Assembly (NCBI RefSeq): GCF_010435915.1 | Contig: NZ_JAAFZH010000001.1 | Location: 868,001 to 932,000 of the forward strand | Source of the DNA: Spirosoma terrae | GTDB lineage: Bacteria > Bacteroidota > Bacteroidia > Cytophagales > Spirosomataceae | DNA: 64,000 nucleotides | Reading direction: 5' to 3' | Shown here: positions 18,110 through 26,596 of the stretch, in pieces | Numbering within the stretch: position 1 is the stretch's first letter | Layout: each line of letters starts with the position of its first letter | Program-made: the position numbers and the translations under genes | Notes under the pieces: model-generated | What the model was told of the DNA's origin: nothing | Database searches by the model: none | Seen by the model: the letters and a program-made list of their open reading frames with translations, nothing else

Positions 18110-19192
18110 GTGGTTGACGGACAAACTGCGCGTCATTTTTTTACAAAAGCCATAGGTCAATCCTATGGCTTTTGGTCAATTTTTGCCTTTCTCTGGCTGT
18201 TAATCAGTTGTGAGCCTTCTTCTTCTCCGAAGCAGCTAACCCCCGCTTTTTATCATTGGAAAGCGGTCTATAAGCCAGGGCTGACCGATAAAAAAGTAAT
18301 GAGTGAGGTTAACGCGAAACGACTTTACCTTCGTTTTTTCGATGTCGACTGGGATGTTGCCAAACGTCAGCCTGTACCAAAAGCGGTAGTGCAGTTTGTC
18401 GAACGACCGGCGGGGCTGACCGTAATTCCTACTGTCTTCATCACTAACCGAACTATGTTATCATTGTCTGCGTCGGACGTAACGGGGCTGGCCCAGCGTA
18501 TGGTTATGAAAATGCAGCAGATCGCTAAAGAGCAACAGATTCAGATTAATGAAGTCCAACTGGATTGCGATTGGTCGCCGGGAAGCCGCGATCGGTATTT
18601 TGCGTTATTAACTGCGGTGAAAAAACAACTGGGTCTGCCCGTATCGGCTACCATCCGACTTCATCAGATTAAGTACGCTGATCGAACGGGCGTGCCGCCC
18701 GTGGATCGGGGTATGCTGATGTTTTATAATATGGCCGACTGGAAAGAGGAAACTACGTACAATTCTATTCTGGATATGGACGTAGCGAATCGCTACATCG
18801 GTTTTATCGAAAAATATCCCTTGCCGCTCGACGCGGTACTACCCTTGTTCCGGTGGACAATTGTGTATCGTCAGGGGCGTTTTCTGACTATTCTAAATAA
18901 CGTAACGCGGTCGCAGTTGATACGTAGCACTTTGCTTAAAACCCAGGCTGATACCAATCGGTTTGTAGCTCTGCACGATACCACAGCGTTTGGCATATCA
19001 GTACGTTCCGGCGATTTGCTACGTTCCGAAGCCTGCAGTCAGCAGGCGTTAATGCAAGCACGGCAGGCGCTGCTGAGCCGAATCCACAACCAACAACTTA
19101 CGTTTGCTTTGTACCATCTCGATAGCACTGTTCTTATTCCTTATCCTCATGATTTCCTCCAGACGCTCCTCAAACCGATTAAGACGCCTTAG
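18110..19192 (+). CDS. conserved lipoprotein of unknown function
   Basis: About 360 residues from the GTG at 18110, chosen because it gives a lipoprotein signal peptide ending in the lipobox LISC (SIFAFLWLLISC). Earlier in-frame starts would overlap the esterase gene. The mature protein begins with FYHWKAVYKPG and contains RLYLRFFDVDWDVAKRQP and EVQLDCDWSPGSRDRYF. This pattern of acidic residues on strand ends resembles a TIM-barrel glycosidase-like fold, but I cannot name the family. Its 3' end overlaps the next lipoprotein gene by 44 bp, so the two are probably translationally coupled. Confidence 0.75.
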   Translation: MVDGQTARHFFTKAIGQSYGFWSIFAFLWLLISCEPSSSPKQLTPAFYHWKAVYKPGLTDKKVMSEVNAKRLYLRFFDVDWDVAKRQPVPKAVVQFVERPAGLTVIPTVFITNRTMLSLSASDVTGLAQRMVMKMQQIAKEQQIQINEVQLDCDWSPGSRDRYFALLTAVKKQLGLPVSATIRLHQIKYADRTGVPPVDRGMLMFYNMADWKEETTYNSILDMDVANRYIGFIEKYPLPLDAVLPLFRWTIVYRQGRFLTILNNVTRSQLIRSTLLKTQADTNRFVALHDTTAFGISVRSGDLLRSEACSQQALMQARQALLSRIHNQQLTFALYHLDSTVLIPYPHDFLQTLLKPIKTP

Positions 19193-21566
19193 TTTATCGA
19201 TTGGTATTTTGCTGGCCTTTGCCTGCGGGCCGGGATTATTCGACGAGAATGAGTTCCTGAGTTATTTTCTGCCGGAAAGCAGCCAGACGCGGCCGCAGGA
19301 TCGGCGATACTTTTTCTCTCCCAATCTGTATAGCACCGAAGACCCCGCCGATACACTCAAGCCGGATGATAATCTGAAGGCCTGGGCAAGTTATGCAGGA
19401 AGCAGCGTATCTATGGCCTCTGTTGCAAAAGTGCTTTATGATGCGGATGAAAGCCGTTCGAATCCGTTTTATGCTCAATTGGTCCGGAGCCATGCGCCTG
19501 CCCTTACGTATCTGCAACTAGCTCATAAGGCCGAAAAGGCAAGCGGAGGTGGCGATATGTGGAATCCAGTTCCGGCCGACACAACTCAGTTAACACAATT
19601 ACTTGCTGAAGCCAAAGCAGCCTATGCGCAGACGGCTGACCCGTTCCTGAAAGAACGCTACGCCTTTCAGGCGGTTAAACTGGCCGACCAGATAGGGGAG
19701 ATCGATCAGTCAATTACGCTTTATGATCAGCTAGTGGGTCCGATTAGTCAGAAATCGTTTATCAGCGATTGGGCGTTAAGCCGTCATGCGGGTGCTACGT
19801 TAGCGAAAGGCGATACGGCCCGGGCCATTTATGAATTTGCCCAGGTGTTTGACCGGTGCCCATCCCGACGTGCGCAGGCCGAATCCAGCCTGCGAATTCA
19901 TGGGATTCGTTTTCGGGAAGAAGCGCTGACATTTGCTCGTAACGATCAGGAAAAAGCCGCTGTGTATGCGATTTGTGCCATTCAGCCCAGGCAGGATGCA
20001 CTCCCCCTTCTGGAAAAACTGGTTGAGCTGGCTCCGCAGAATCCGTTGGTTGAGTTAACGATGACGCGGGAAATTAACCGCAATGAATACTTTTTTCTAT
20101 CGGATCAAAATCCCATTTACGGGTATGATGATGCGAGCCGCCGGGATTCGCTGGCTTTTGAAGATCGTAAAAAAAGCTCGCTGACTTACGCCGAAAAACT
20201 ACGTGAGTTTGCGCTGAAATCGGCTGATAATAAACAACTGAATGACCCCGCTTTCTGGCTGACAGCGGCTTCGTATCTGGCTTATCTGGATAAAGATTAT
20301 ACCGATGCTACGTCGATTCTGGATAAAGCGGCTCTGGCTACTACAACGAATAACGAGCTGAAAAAACAGATTTCGTTGCAGCGGATGTTGTTGCTGGCCG
20401 CTCAGACTGAAGCGATCACGCCCGAAACCGAAACGAAGCTTATCGGCTATCTGGAAGAGTTTGGGAATAGGGAGAATTTTCGGTTCAACAATGCTTTTGT
20501 AGCAGTTTGTAAGCAGTTTTCGGAGTTGTACCTGCATGGCAGCAACGGAGCCAAATCGAGTGGTTGGCTATCTGGTTGTAGCCGGTCGAAGGAGAAAGCT
20601 GCTGGTGGAGCCGCCGTAGCTAAATCGTATCTGCTAACCATGCTGACATCGTCGCAGTTGAACAAGAGTGGGGCGTATGTGAACGTTAATACCGATCAGC
20701 TGGAAATCGAAGATACAACATCGGCGTCAACAGTACAGCAGGTCGTTGCTTTTGCGGAACAGCCTAACGCGACTGATTTTGATAAACGCCTGTTGACACT
20801 AACGGGCTTTGATGCCGACTATCTGAATACGTTATTAGGCCGTCGGTTATTGGCCGAACACCGGTATAAAGAAGGCGGTGAGGCTTTGGCTAAAGTAACC
20901 CCCAAGGTCTGGAAAGAAGATCCGTTTACTACGTATTTCGATAAAAATCCGTTCGAGGTGCCGCCGACAAACAAGGAGCTATCTCCGCCAAATCCGTATA
21001 CACCCGTTCAGTTTGCACAACGTATGGCTCAACTCCAAAGCCAGGTGGGGCAGGCAACGGGCGATGACGCGGCTAAGATGTATTATGAATTAGGATGTGG
21101 TGCTTATAATCTCAGTTGGTTTGGTAATGCCTGGTTACTTGTCAAACGCTCCCGGAGTTCGGCGGAGTTGGGGGTAGCCTTGTACGCTACAAACCGATCC
21201 GGTGAGTTGGAACGTAGCAGCCAGCGCCTGATGAAAACACCTTACTATTCCACCGAGCCCGCTAAAGCATTTTTTGAGCAGGCCATGAAGCTGGCGAAAC
21301 AACCCGAGCTGGCAGCAAAAGCGTGTTACATGGCCGCCCGCTGTGAACAGAACGAACTAGCGATTCGCCTGGCTATCGAAGAGGTGAAACGTGGCTATGC
21401 CGACTTTGACGAGAAAGCTCAGCGTGATTTAAGCCGTAAACTTCGGCGCGAGCAATACGGGCAATACTTCGCCCGATTGTCACACGAGTACGGCAAAACC
21501 CAGTTTCAGTCCGAAATGCTACGTGAGTGCGCTACGTATGCCGATTATGTGGCTAACAGGCCGTAG
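19149..21566 (+). CDS. large lipoprotein with helical (TPR-like) repeats, unknown function
   Basis: About 805 residues from ATG 19149; this start is chosen because it leads straight into a lipoprotein signal (IGILLAFACGPG). The mature protein is rich in Ala/Leu helices in pairs (for example ERYAFQAVKLADQIGEIDQ, KACYMAARCEQNELAIRLA), as in tetratricopeptide arrays that bind other proteins. No enzymatic motif is visible. The gene overlaps the preceding lipoprotein gene by 44 bp, so they form an obligate-looking pair behind the esterase. A good intrinsic terminator follows. Likely location is the periplasmic face of a membrane. Confidence 0.75.
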   Translation: MISSRRSSNRLRRLSLSIGILLAFACGPGLFDENEFLSYFLPESSQTRPQDRRYFFSPNLYSTEDPADTLKPDDNLKAWASYAGSSVSMASVAKVLYDADESRSNPFYAQLVRSHAPALTYLQLAHKAEKASGGGDMWNPVPADTTQLTQLLAEAKAAYAQTADPFLKERYAFQAVKLADQIGEIDQSITLYDQLVGPISQKSFISDWALSRHAGATLAKGDTARAIYEFAQVFDRCPSRRAQAESSLRIHGIRFREEALTFARNDQEKAAVYAICAIQPRQDALPLLEKLVELAPQNPLVELTMTREINRNEYFFLSDQNPIYGYDDASRRDSLAFEDRKKSSLTYAEKLREFALKSADNKQLNDPAFWLTAASYLAYLDKDYTDATSILDKAALATTTNNELKKQISLQRMLLLAAQTEAITPETETKLIGYLEEFGNRENFRFNNAFVAVCKQFSELYLHGSNGAKSSGWLSGCSRSKEKAAGGAAVAKSYLLTMLTSSQLNKSGAYVNVNTDQLEIEDTTSASTVQQVVAFAEQPNATDFDKRLLTLTGFDADYLNTLLGRRLLAEHRYKEGGEALAKVTPKVWKEDPFTTYFDKNPFEVPPTNKELSPPNPYTPVQFAQRMAQLQSQVGQATGDDAAKMYYELGCGAYNLSWFGNAWLLVKRSRSSAELGVALYATNRSGELERSSQRLMKTPYYSTEPAKAFFEQAMKLAKQPELAAKACYMAARCEQNELAIRLAIEEVKRGYADFDEKAQRDLSRKLRREQYGQYFARLSHEYGKTQFQSEMLRECATYADYVANRP

Positions 21567-21589
21567 TGACTATCATTTCTTTTTTTCAG

Positions 21590-21626
21590 AATCAGCCGGG
21601 CAACATTGTCCGGCTGATTTCTTTTT
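21590..21626 (+). terminator. intrinsic terminator after the lipoprotein pair
   Basis: A perfect 10-bp stem (21590-21599 with 21610-21619) with a 10-nt loop, followed by a T-rich tract. It ends the esterase-lipoprotein-lipoprotein transcript. Confidence 0.85.
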
Positions 21627-21769
21627 ATACCTACCAATTCGTCCTAAAAAACTGGGGTCTACAATGTTCCTGGCGACCGTTTATACAAATTCGTAGGAGT
21701 GTGATCAGGATAATAGCTATTATTGTACTATCAAATTGATATCAAATTCTTACCTACTATTTTATAATC

Positions 21770-22621
21770 ATGAAAGAGAAAGAGCTTACTTCCGTATCCG
21801 GCTATTGGTTCCTGCTGATTGGCTTGTCCTGCCTTGTTGCTGGTGGCTTATCAATATTCTATAAGATGCCCATAGTGGCAGCCTTGTTATTGCTGTTGGG
21901 CATATTTCTTCTAATGGGAATTATGATCATTTACCCGAATGAAGGGATGGCTGCTACGTTCTTCGGCGATTATGTCGGTACGATCAAGCAAACGGGGCTA
22001 CGTTGGGTAAACCCGCTGTATAGCAAACAAAAAATAAGTTTACGGGCACGTAACCTGAACGGTCAGACATTGAAAGTGAACGACAAAATGGGAAATCCCA
22101 TCGAAATAGCCGCCGTGGTTGTCTGGCAGGTATCCGATACTGCCAAAGCATTGTTCGATGTCGATAACTACGTCAATTTCGTGCAGGTGCAATCAGAGGC
22201 TGCCGTGCGTTTTTTCGCGAGTTCGCATGCTTATGACAACATGGAAGATGAGCACGAAACGTTTACGTTACGTGACAATACAGGCCAGATTAACCATTTT
22301 CTGGAAAAGGAACTGGACGAGCGTCTGAGTCAGGCCGGTGTTCGGGTTATGGAAGCGCGGATCAGTCACCTGGCTTATGCGCCTGAAATTGCCGGGGCGA
22401 TGTTGCAACGGCAGCAGGCAACGGCTGTCGTATCGGCCCGAAAGCAAATTGTTGAAGGAGCCGTTGGTATGGTTGAGATGGCGTTGACCCGATTGGCCGA
22501 AAAAGGTGTTGTTGAACTCGATGAGGAGCGCAAAGCCGCTATGGTGAGCAACCTGCTTGTTGTACTGTGCGGAGAAAAATCAGTCAGCCCGGTCGTGAAC
22601 GCGGGCACACTCTATCAATAA
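21770..22621 (+). CDS. SPFH/Band 7 domain membrane protein
   Basis: A 283-residue protein with two N-terminal membrane segments (about 12-30 and 34-53) followed by a Band 7/prohibitin-like domain: [75 protein letters not shown] and [20 protein letters not shown]. Such proteins oligomerise into membrane scaffolds and often affect protease access or membrane microdomains. A small DNA-binding-type protein follows 87 bp downstream in the same direction. No NfeD-like partner is present. Function here is unknown. Confidence 0.88.
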   Translation: MKEKELTSVSGYWFLLIGLSCLVAGGLSIFYKMPIVAALLLLLGIFLLMGIMIIYPNEGMAATFFGDYVGTIKQTGLRWVNPLYSKQKISLRARNLNGQTLKVNDKMGNPIEIAAVVVWQVSDTAKALFDVDNYVNFVQVQSEAAVRFFASSHAYDNMEDEHETFTLRDNTGQINHFLEKELDERLSQAGVRVMEARISHLAYAPEIAGAMLQRQQATAVVSARKQIVEGAVGMVEMALTRLAEKGVVELDEERKAAMVSNLLVVLCGEKSVSPVVNAGTLYQ

Positions 22622-22708
22622 ACTTATCAACGCAATCAGGCCAGGAGCAGAGGGGAAGGTGATTCCTGTCTGAACTCCTGGTCCGATGTTTTTGTATGAA
22701 TACCAGTT

Positions 22709-22906
22709 ATGGCGGCTGAAAAGAAAGCTTTTATATTACGTATTCAACCCGAAACGCTGAAAGAGCTGGAGCGTTGGGCGCAGGAAGAATTCCGGAGTGT
22801 GAATGGGCAAATTGAGTATTTGCTCAATGATGCCCTACGGAAGCGGAAGAAACGTACCAAAAATACGCCAGTCGACGAGTCGGAGAGCACAACAGAAAGT
22901 GAGTAA
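22709..22906 (+). CDS. small Arc-type ribbon-helix-helix protein
   Basis: A 65-residue protein: a beta strand KAFILRIQPETLKELERWA, then helix EEFRSVNGQIEYLLNDAL, then a basic/acidic tail. This is the Arc/MetJ ribbon-helix-helix fold, which binds DNA as a dimer through the strand. It could be an antitoxin-type or autoregulatory protein, but no toxin gene lies beside it; its only close same-strand neighbour is the SPFH gene. The next gene is convergent with a 4-bp gap. Confidence 0.75.
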   Translation: MAAEKKAFILRIQPETLKELERWAQEEFRSVNGQIEYLLNDALRKRKKRTKNTPVDESESTTESE

Positions 22907-22910
22907 GCAA

Positions 22911-23594
22911 CTAATCCTGACTACTTCTGGCTTCTCGGGCCGAAGCCGTTCGGGGGTCCTGTTGTACTAGCTGATTATAGCGGTCGATGAGAACCAGGCG
23001 ACCTAGCAGAGAGCGGTCATTGAGATTATGCTTCAGTACGTATTCCCGTAATTCCTGGTCGTAAGAGGTCATCAGCGGCTCGTAGATATCCACAAAAAAC
23101 TTGTCCAGCGAACGCAGCTTGCCCGCATCGTAGACGAAGTAATCGAAATGTTCCTGATTTTGGGCCATCTGCGGCTGGTCCGCATAATAGGATGGATTGC
23201 TGAACGCCTTTTTGAGCAACCCGTGTGGTCGGCGTAAACGACGAACTACCGAAAGAGTACCATCCGTACAGATCTCGAAAAAAGTTTGTCGAGTAGCCTG
23301 TTTAGACCGGTTGTCTGGCAAGGCAACAAAATTTCGGTGTTTGTGGATTGTATAATCGAACCAGCCAAACTCATTGACCTGGTGCGCCGAAAACGTGCAC
23401 AATCGGCCATCGGATTGACGAAGCAGAACCATTTCGGCAGACCAGTTGTAGGAGAGGTCGCCTTCAAGTACGGTTTTATCCCATAAGATGAGTTGACCGG
23501 TATGCCAAATTGGATTCGGTAATCCGTATGATGATCGCGAGAGAAGAAAAAATACAATCAGACTGGCGGTTAGTTGTATGTAGACTTTTTTCAT
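22911..23594 (-). CDS. secreted protein of unknown function, paralogue A
   Basis: A 227-residue protein with signal peptide (LTASLIVFFLLSRSSYG). It shares an order of short motifs with the protein encoded at 24050-24709: GxLxLxxxxxLxGDLxYNWxAE, FSAHQVNEFGWFD (FSAYQLSEFKYFD in the other), a RxFV segment, HFDYFVYDAG (NYHYYVVDGQ), and LLxIDRYNQL (LLISHYNQL). The pair is clearly homologous. The pattern of strands suggests a small beta-rich domain followed by a helical end. I do not recognise a named family. No partner enzyme is next to it. Confidence 0.7.
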   Translation of the reverse strand: MKKVYIQLTASLIVFFLLSRSSYGLPNPIWHTGQLILWDKTVLEGDLSYNWSAEMVLLRQSDGRLCTFSAHQVNEFGWFDYTIHKHRNFVALPDNRSKQATRQTFFEICTDGTLSVVRRLRRPHGLLKKAFSNPSYYADQPQMAQNQEHFDYFVYDAGKLRSLDKFFVDIYEPLMTSYDQELREYVLKHNLNDRSLLGRLVLIDRYNQLVQQDPRTASAREARSSQD

Positions 23595-24049
23595 AATAGC
23601 TAGTAATTAGTCAGGCAGGTGTATTCATGATGCCACCGAACTGGCTCACACTGTGAGACATATGCGGCTTGCTAGCTAAATTAACGAGTTCATAATTGCC
23701 TTGTTACCAGCGAAAAAATCGTCCAATTTCTGTTCTTTTGACTATATATAGATGGAATAGAATCGATAGAAGAAAAGTCTACTTGTTTTGTATTTTATGA
23801 TTTCAGGCTTAGATTAATTCGTGTATAGACATTTATTTTATGGTATAGGCAATTTTGTGATTATTTTGCCTGGGTTGGAATAGTACAAAAAATGCCCTCC
23901 TAATAGAAGCGCATTTTTTGTACTATTTGCAGAATAATCTACTGAAGACCTTATAGGAGAGCAATGATTAACAAGGTAAGGTGCCTAAAAATAATGCGTT
24001 TATGAAGTAGAATAATGCCTTATCTATTAAATAAAGAGTTCGAATTGTG
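23595..24049. other. AT-rich intergenic region with a small inverted repeat
   Basis: A 455-bp gap between the two paralogous secreted-protein genes. No ORF of gene quality. It contains a short perfect dyad CTCACA-C-TGTGAG at 23645-23657, about 50 bp upstream of the paralogue A start codon, and the 17-bp inverted repeat at 23879-23927. Confidence 0.5.
23879..23927. repeat. perfect 17-bp inverted repeat
   Basis: Arms 23879-23895 and 23911-23927 are perfectly complementary, with a 15-nt loop. The right arm has a T6 run in the middle rather than at the end, so it is not a standard terminator. It lies between paralogue A and paralogue B, in AT-rich DNA. Confidence 0.75.
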
Positions 24050-24709
24050 CTATTCTACGCTGATGTGATTCTCCGACTTTTGCTTTACCCAATTATCGTG
24101 CGCTTTTAGTTGGTTGTAATGGGAAATCAATAACAAGCGAGTGAACGTAGTTGATCGATGGCCAGCGGGTAAGCTAGTTAAGTAGTGGGCCAGTTCCGTA
24201 CCATATTCACTTTCCATCTTGGGCCACAATACGTTGTGGAAATCGTCCAGGTTAGTCATCGTTTGCCCATCTACTACGTAGTAATGATAGTTTTCCAGGT
24301 TTTTAATTAGCTTTTCGTCCAATCCGCCAGCAGTAGGGTTGCCCAGGGCAATCGGATCGCGTGCATGGCGAAAGCGTCTATAAACCATCAATGAGCCAAC
24401 GCCAAATTCTTCCAGAAAGACAGGTCGATGAAATGATTCGTTAACGGGGTAGTTAATAGAAACGAATTTGCGAAGCGCGTTATGTTTGTCGTCAAAATAT
24501 TTGAATTCGCTAAGTTGATAAGCTGAAAAAGCCTTGACCGTGTTTCCGTCCCGGTATTGTAAAATTTCAGCCTTCCAGTTGTATTCGACGTCTCCCGATA
24601 AAACGGCTCCATTTTTTAGTGTAAGCTCCCCACGGCTCCAACTATTTTTAGCCAATACGTTGCCTCCCACAAAGCTTAGCCAGAGTATTACTAGTACATA
24701 TTTTCTCAT
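24050..24709 (-). CDS. secreted protein of unknown function, paralogue B
   Basis: A 219-residue protein from the ATG at 24709, chosen over the more upstream ATG at 24754 because it begins a clean signal peptide (MRKYVLVILWLSFVGGNVLA). It is homologous to the protein encoded at 22911-23594, with the same ordered motifs: GELTLKNGAVLSGDVEYNW, KAFSAYQLSEFKYFDD, YHYYVVDGQTM, LLLISHYNQLKAHD. The family is not recognised. Both copies point the same way and are 455 bp apart, each with its own long leader region, so they look like an old tandem duplication rather than an operon. Confidence 0.7.
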   Translation of the reverse strand: MRKYVLVILWLSFVGGNVLAKNSWSRGELTLKNGAVLSGDVEYNWKAEILQYRDGNTVKAFSAYQLSEFKYFDDKHNALRKFVSINYPVNESFHRPVFLEEFGVGSLMVYRRFRHARDPIALGNPTAGGLDEKLIKNLENYHYYVVDGQTMTNLDDFHNVLWPKMESEYGTELAHYLTSLPAGHRSTTFTRLLLISHYNQLKAHDNWVKQKSENHISVE

Positions 24710-25068
24710 GTGGTCACTAACTGCTGAGCTGGTTGTTTTACAGGCGCAGCGCATTAGTAAACCGAAAATGGATGTCTCTAGGATAATTTACTATCTATAC
24801 TTATTTAATGGTACTTATCTTTTATTTTATTTAATTTTTTTAATATATAAATATTTTGAAATTTGCGTAGAAACTAAATTTAGGATGGTTAATAAGCTGT
24901 TTATCAGAACTAAATTCTGGCAAATGCAGCCTTTGTGAAATTCAGTTGATTCTGGAATTTTTACGGCTCTGAAAAAATATAAATAAGCAGGCTGATCTTT
25001 CCTGCAACTTGGCATTCAAATGTATCGACTCGTGCTTTCTAGTGAGTTGATACGGTTAAATCAGTAGT
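24710..25068. other. AT-rich intergenic region
   Basis: About 360 bp, with the part from about 24780 to 24900 very AT-rich compared with the rest of the window. No protein-quality ORF, hairpin terminator or RNA gene seen. It holds the upstream region of paralogue B and the 3' side of the broken DUF983 gene. Confidence 0.5.
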
Positions 25069-25433
25069 TTAGATAGGCTCGTAGCTCACAAACATATTGA
25101 TCCAGATCCGTCGGGCAAGTCGAAAGAAGAAGGGGGTAAGTGCGATTAAAGTTGGTATCAGCCCCACAGTAGGTTTAGTTCATCCATCCCGAACACTACA
25201 ACAAACAGCACGAAAGAGCTAACAATGGTTGCTACGTAAAGGGCGTAACTAACATACATTGCGCCCGTGAAGAAGCCCGGTTCAGCTTCGTAGCGAAGGC
25301 CGCATACGGGGCAGTTCTCGTGCATCTGGTCAAACCGCTTGCTGAAAGCACTTTTCGTTACGAAAAAATCTCCTTCCTGACATCTAGGACACGTATTGAA
25401 AAGAATGCTGTTCAGCTTTTTCCCTTTTAACAT
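25069..25433 (-). pseudogene. DUF983 family membrane protein gene, frameshifted
   Basis: The first 91 codons (25433 down to 25158) encode a DUF983 protein: NTCPRCQEGDFFV and ENCPVCGLRYEAEPGFFTGAMYVSY, with the two zinc-finger CxxC pairs and one membrane helix. The frame then stops at TGA (25158-25160). Shifting the frame gives GLIPTLIALTPFFFRLARRI WINMFVSYEPI and a TAA at 25069-25071, which is the missing second helix and conserved C-terminal end of the family. The total length (365 nt) is one base short of 122 codons, so a single base is missing around 25160-25175. Either a recent null mutation or a sequencing error. It follows the YeeE/YedE gene by 26 bp. Confidence 0.82.
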
Positions 25434-25459
25434 AGCGTAATACGTTTGACTGATGTTGC

Positions 25460-25966
25460 TTATCGAAAAAACGAATACCGTTCACGGCAGTAGCCATAAA
25501 GCCACGTACCGCCGATGGCACTGAGTAGGGTAACCGTAACAACGACATAGCCACTGCCAATCTGGGCGAACAAAGGGCCAGGGCAGGCACCGGTTACAGC
25601 CCAGCCAAGGCCAAACATCAGACCGCCGAAAATCTGCCCTTTGCTGAACGTTTTTGGGGCAATAGATACGGTTTCGCCGGTAAGCGTTTTGATATTGAAG
25701 CGTTTAATCAACCATATCGATAAGATGCCGGTCAGTATGGCCGATCCGATAACGCCATACATATGAAACGAGTCGAGTCGGAACATTTCCTGAATGCGGA
25801 ACCAGGAGATGATTTCTGCTTTGACAAATACGACACCAAAGGCGATGCCCACCAGCAGGTATTTCAGATTGGGAAGGAAGCTGGTCGACTCGGTACTGGT
25901 CGTTTTTTTATAGGCAATAAACTCGTCGGGTGCTGTTTTTGCGGGAGAAAAGAATGTTGTGCGCAT
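25460..25966 (-). CDS. YeeE/YedE (TsuA-type) sulfur transport protein, second half
   Basis: A 168-residue membrane protein with four or so helices and the motif FGLGWAVTGACPGPLFAQIG, whose Cys matches the conserved thiosulfate-handling Cys of the YeeE/YedE (TsuA) family. In TsuA both halves are in one chain; here, as in many Bacteroidota, two short proteins are encoded side by side (with 25980-26552, 13 bp away) and probably assemble. It imports thiosulfate or a related sulfur compound. It is the downstream member of the sulfur operon led by the metallo-beta-lactamase-rhodanese gene. Confidence 0.85.
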   Translation of the reverse strand: MRTTFFSPAKTAPDEFIAYKKTTSTESTSFLPNLKYLLVGIAFGVVFVKAEIISWFRIQEMFRLDSFHMYGVIGSAILTGILSIWLIKRFNIKTLTGETVSIAPKTFSKGQIFGGLMFGLGWAVTGACPGPLFAQIGSGYVVVTVTLLSAIGGTWLYGYCRERYSFFR

Positions 25967-25979
25967 CTCGCTACGTTGA

Positions 25980-26552
25980 TTAGATAAGTTGAAGCAGATA
26001 AGGTAAAATCAGATACGTCATGGCAAAGCCACCTATCATGAAGCAACAGGTAGCTACCAGCGAAGGCCATTGCAGGTTAGATAAGCCCATGATAGCATGT
26101 CCTGACGTACAACCACCTGCCCAGCGCGTTCCAAAACCAACCAGGAATCCACCCAGCACGAAAAAGATCAGTCCTTTGAACGTGAATAGATTATTGGGGC
26201 TAAACAGATCAGCAGGCATGAGGCCCGAGAAATCCTTGATGCCTAAGTCCCGCAATGCCAACTGTGTAGCCGGGGCGATCTGAAAAGCATTTGGATCGTC
26301 CAGCCAGTGAGCGCCTATAAAGCCACCAATAGCGATGCCAGCCACAAAGAACAGATTCCAGGCTTCTTTTCGCCAGTTGTACTGAAAAAAGAAGATGTTG
26401 GCTGGCATACAGGCGGCACAGATGTGTCGTAACGACGACGATATGCCAAATGATTTATTTCCCAATAATAAGAGAATAGGTACTGTAAGTCCGATCATTG
26501 GCCCGGCTACGTACCATGGCCACGGGTGTCGGATCAATTCCAGAAATGTCAT
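25980..26552 (-). CDS. YeeE/YedE (TsuA-type) sulfur transport protein, first half
   Basis: A 190-residue membrane protein. Helices alternate with Cys-containing loops: SSSLRHICAACMPANIFFF near residue 40-60 and VGFGTRWAGGCTSGHAIMGL near residue 140-160, the latter being the hallmark Cys motif of the family. It pairs with the 168-residue protein encoded 13 bp downstream. The 124-bp leader between it and the upstream metallo-beta-lactamase-rhodanese gene contains a nested hairpin (26597-26656). Confidence 0.87.
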   Translation of the reverse strand: MTFLELIRHPWPWYVAGPMIGLTVPILLLLGNKSFGISSSLRHICAACMPANIFFFQYNWRKEAWNLFFVAGIAIGGFIGAHWLDDPNAFQIAPATQLALRDLGIKDFSGLMPADLFSPNNLFTFKGLIFFVLGGFLVGFGTRWAGGCTSGHAIMGLSNLQWPSLVATCCFMIGGFAMTYLILPYLLQLI

Positions 26553-26596
26553 GCGTGACGCGGCTTATGAATGTACTAGTTGTTAATTATCGGTCT

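Noticed and set aside
24534..24938. Plus-strand ORF of 134 codons over the start region of paralogue B
   Set aside because: Its C-terminal half is translated AT-rich spacer and the rest is antisense to a signal peptide.
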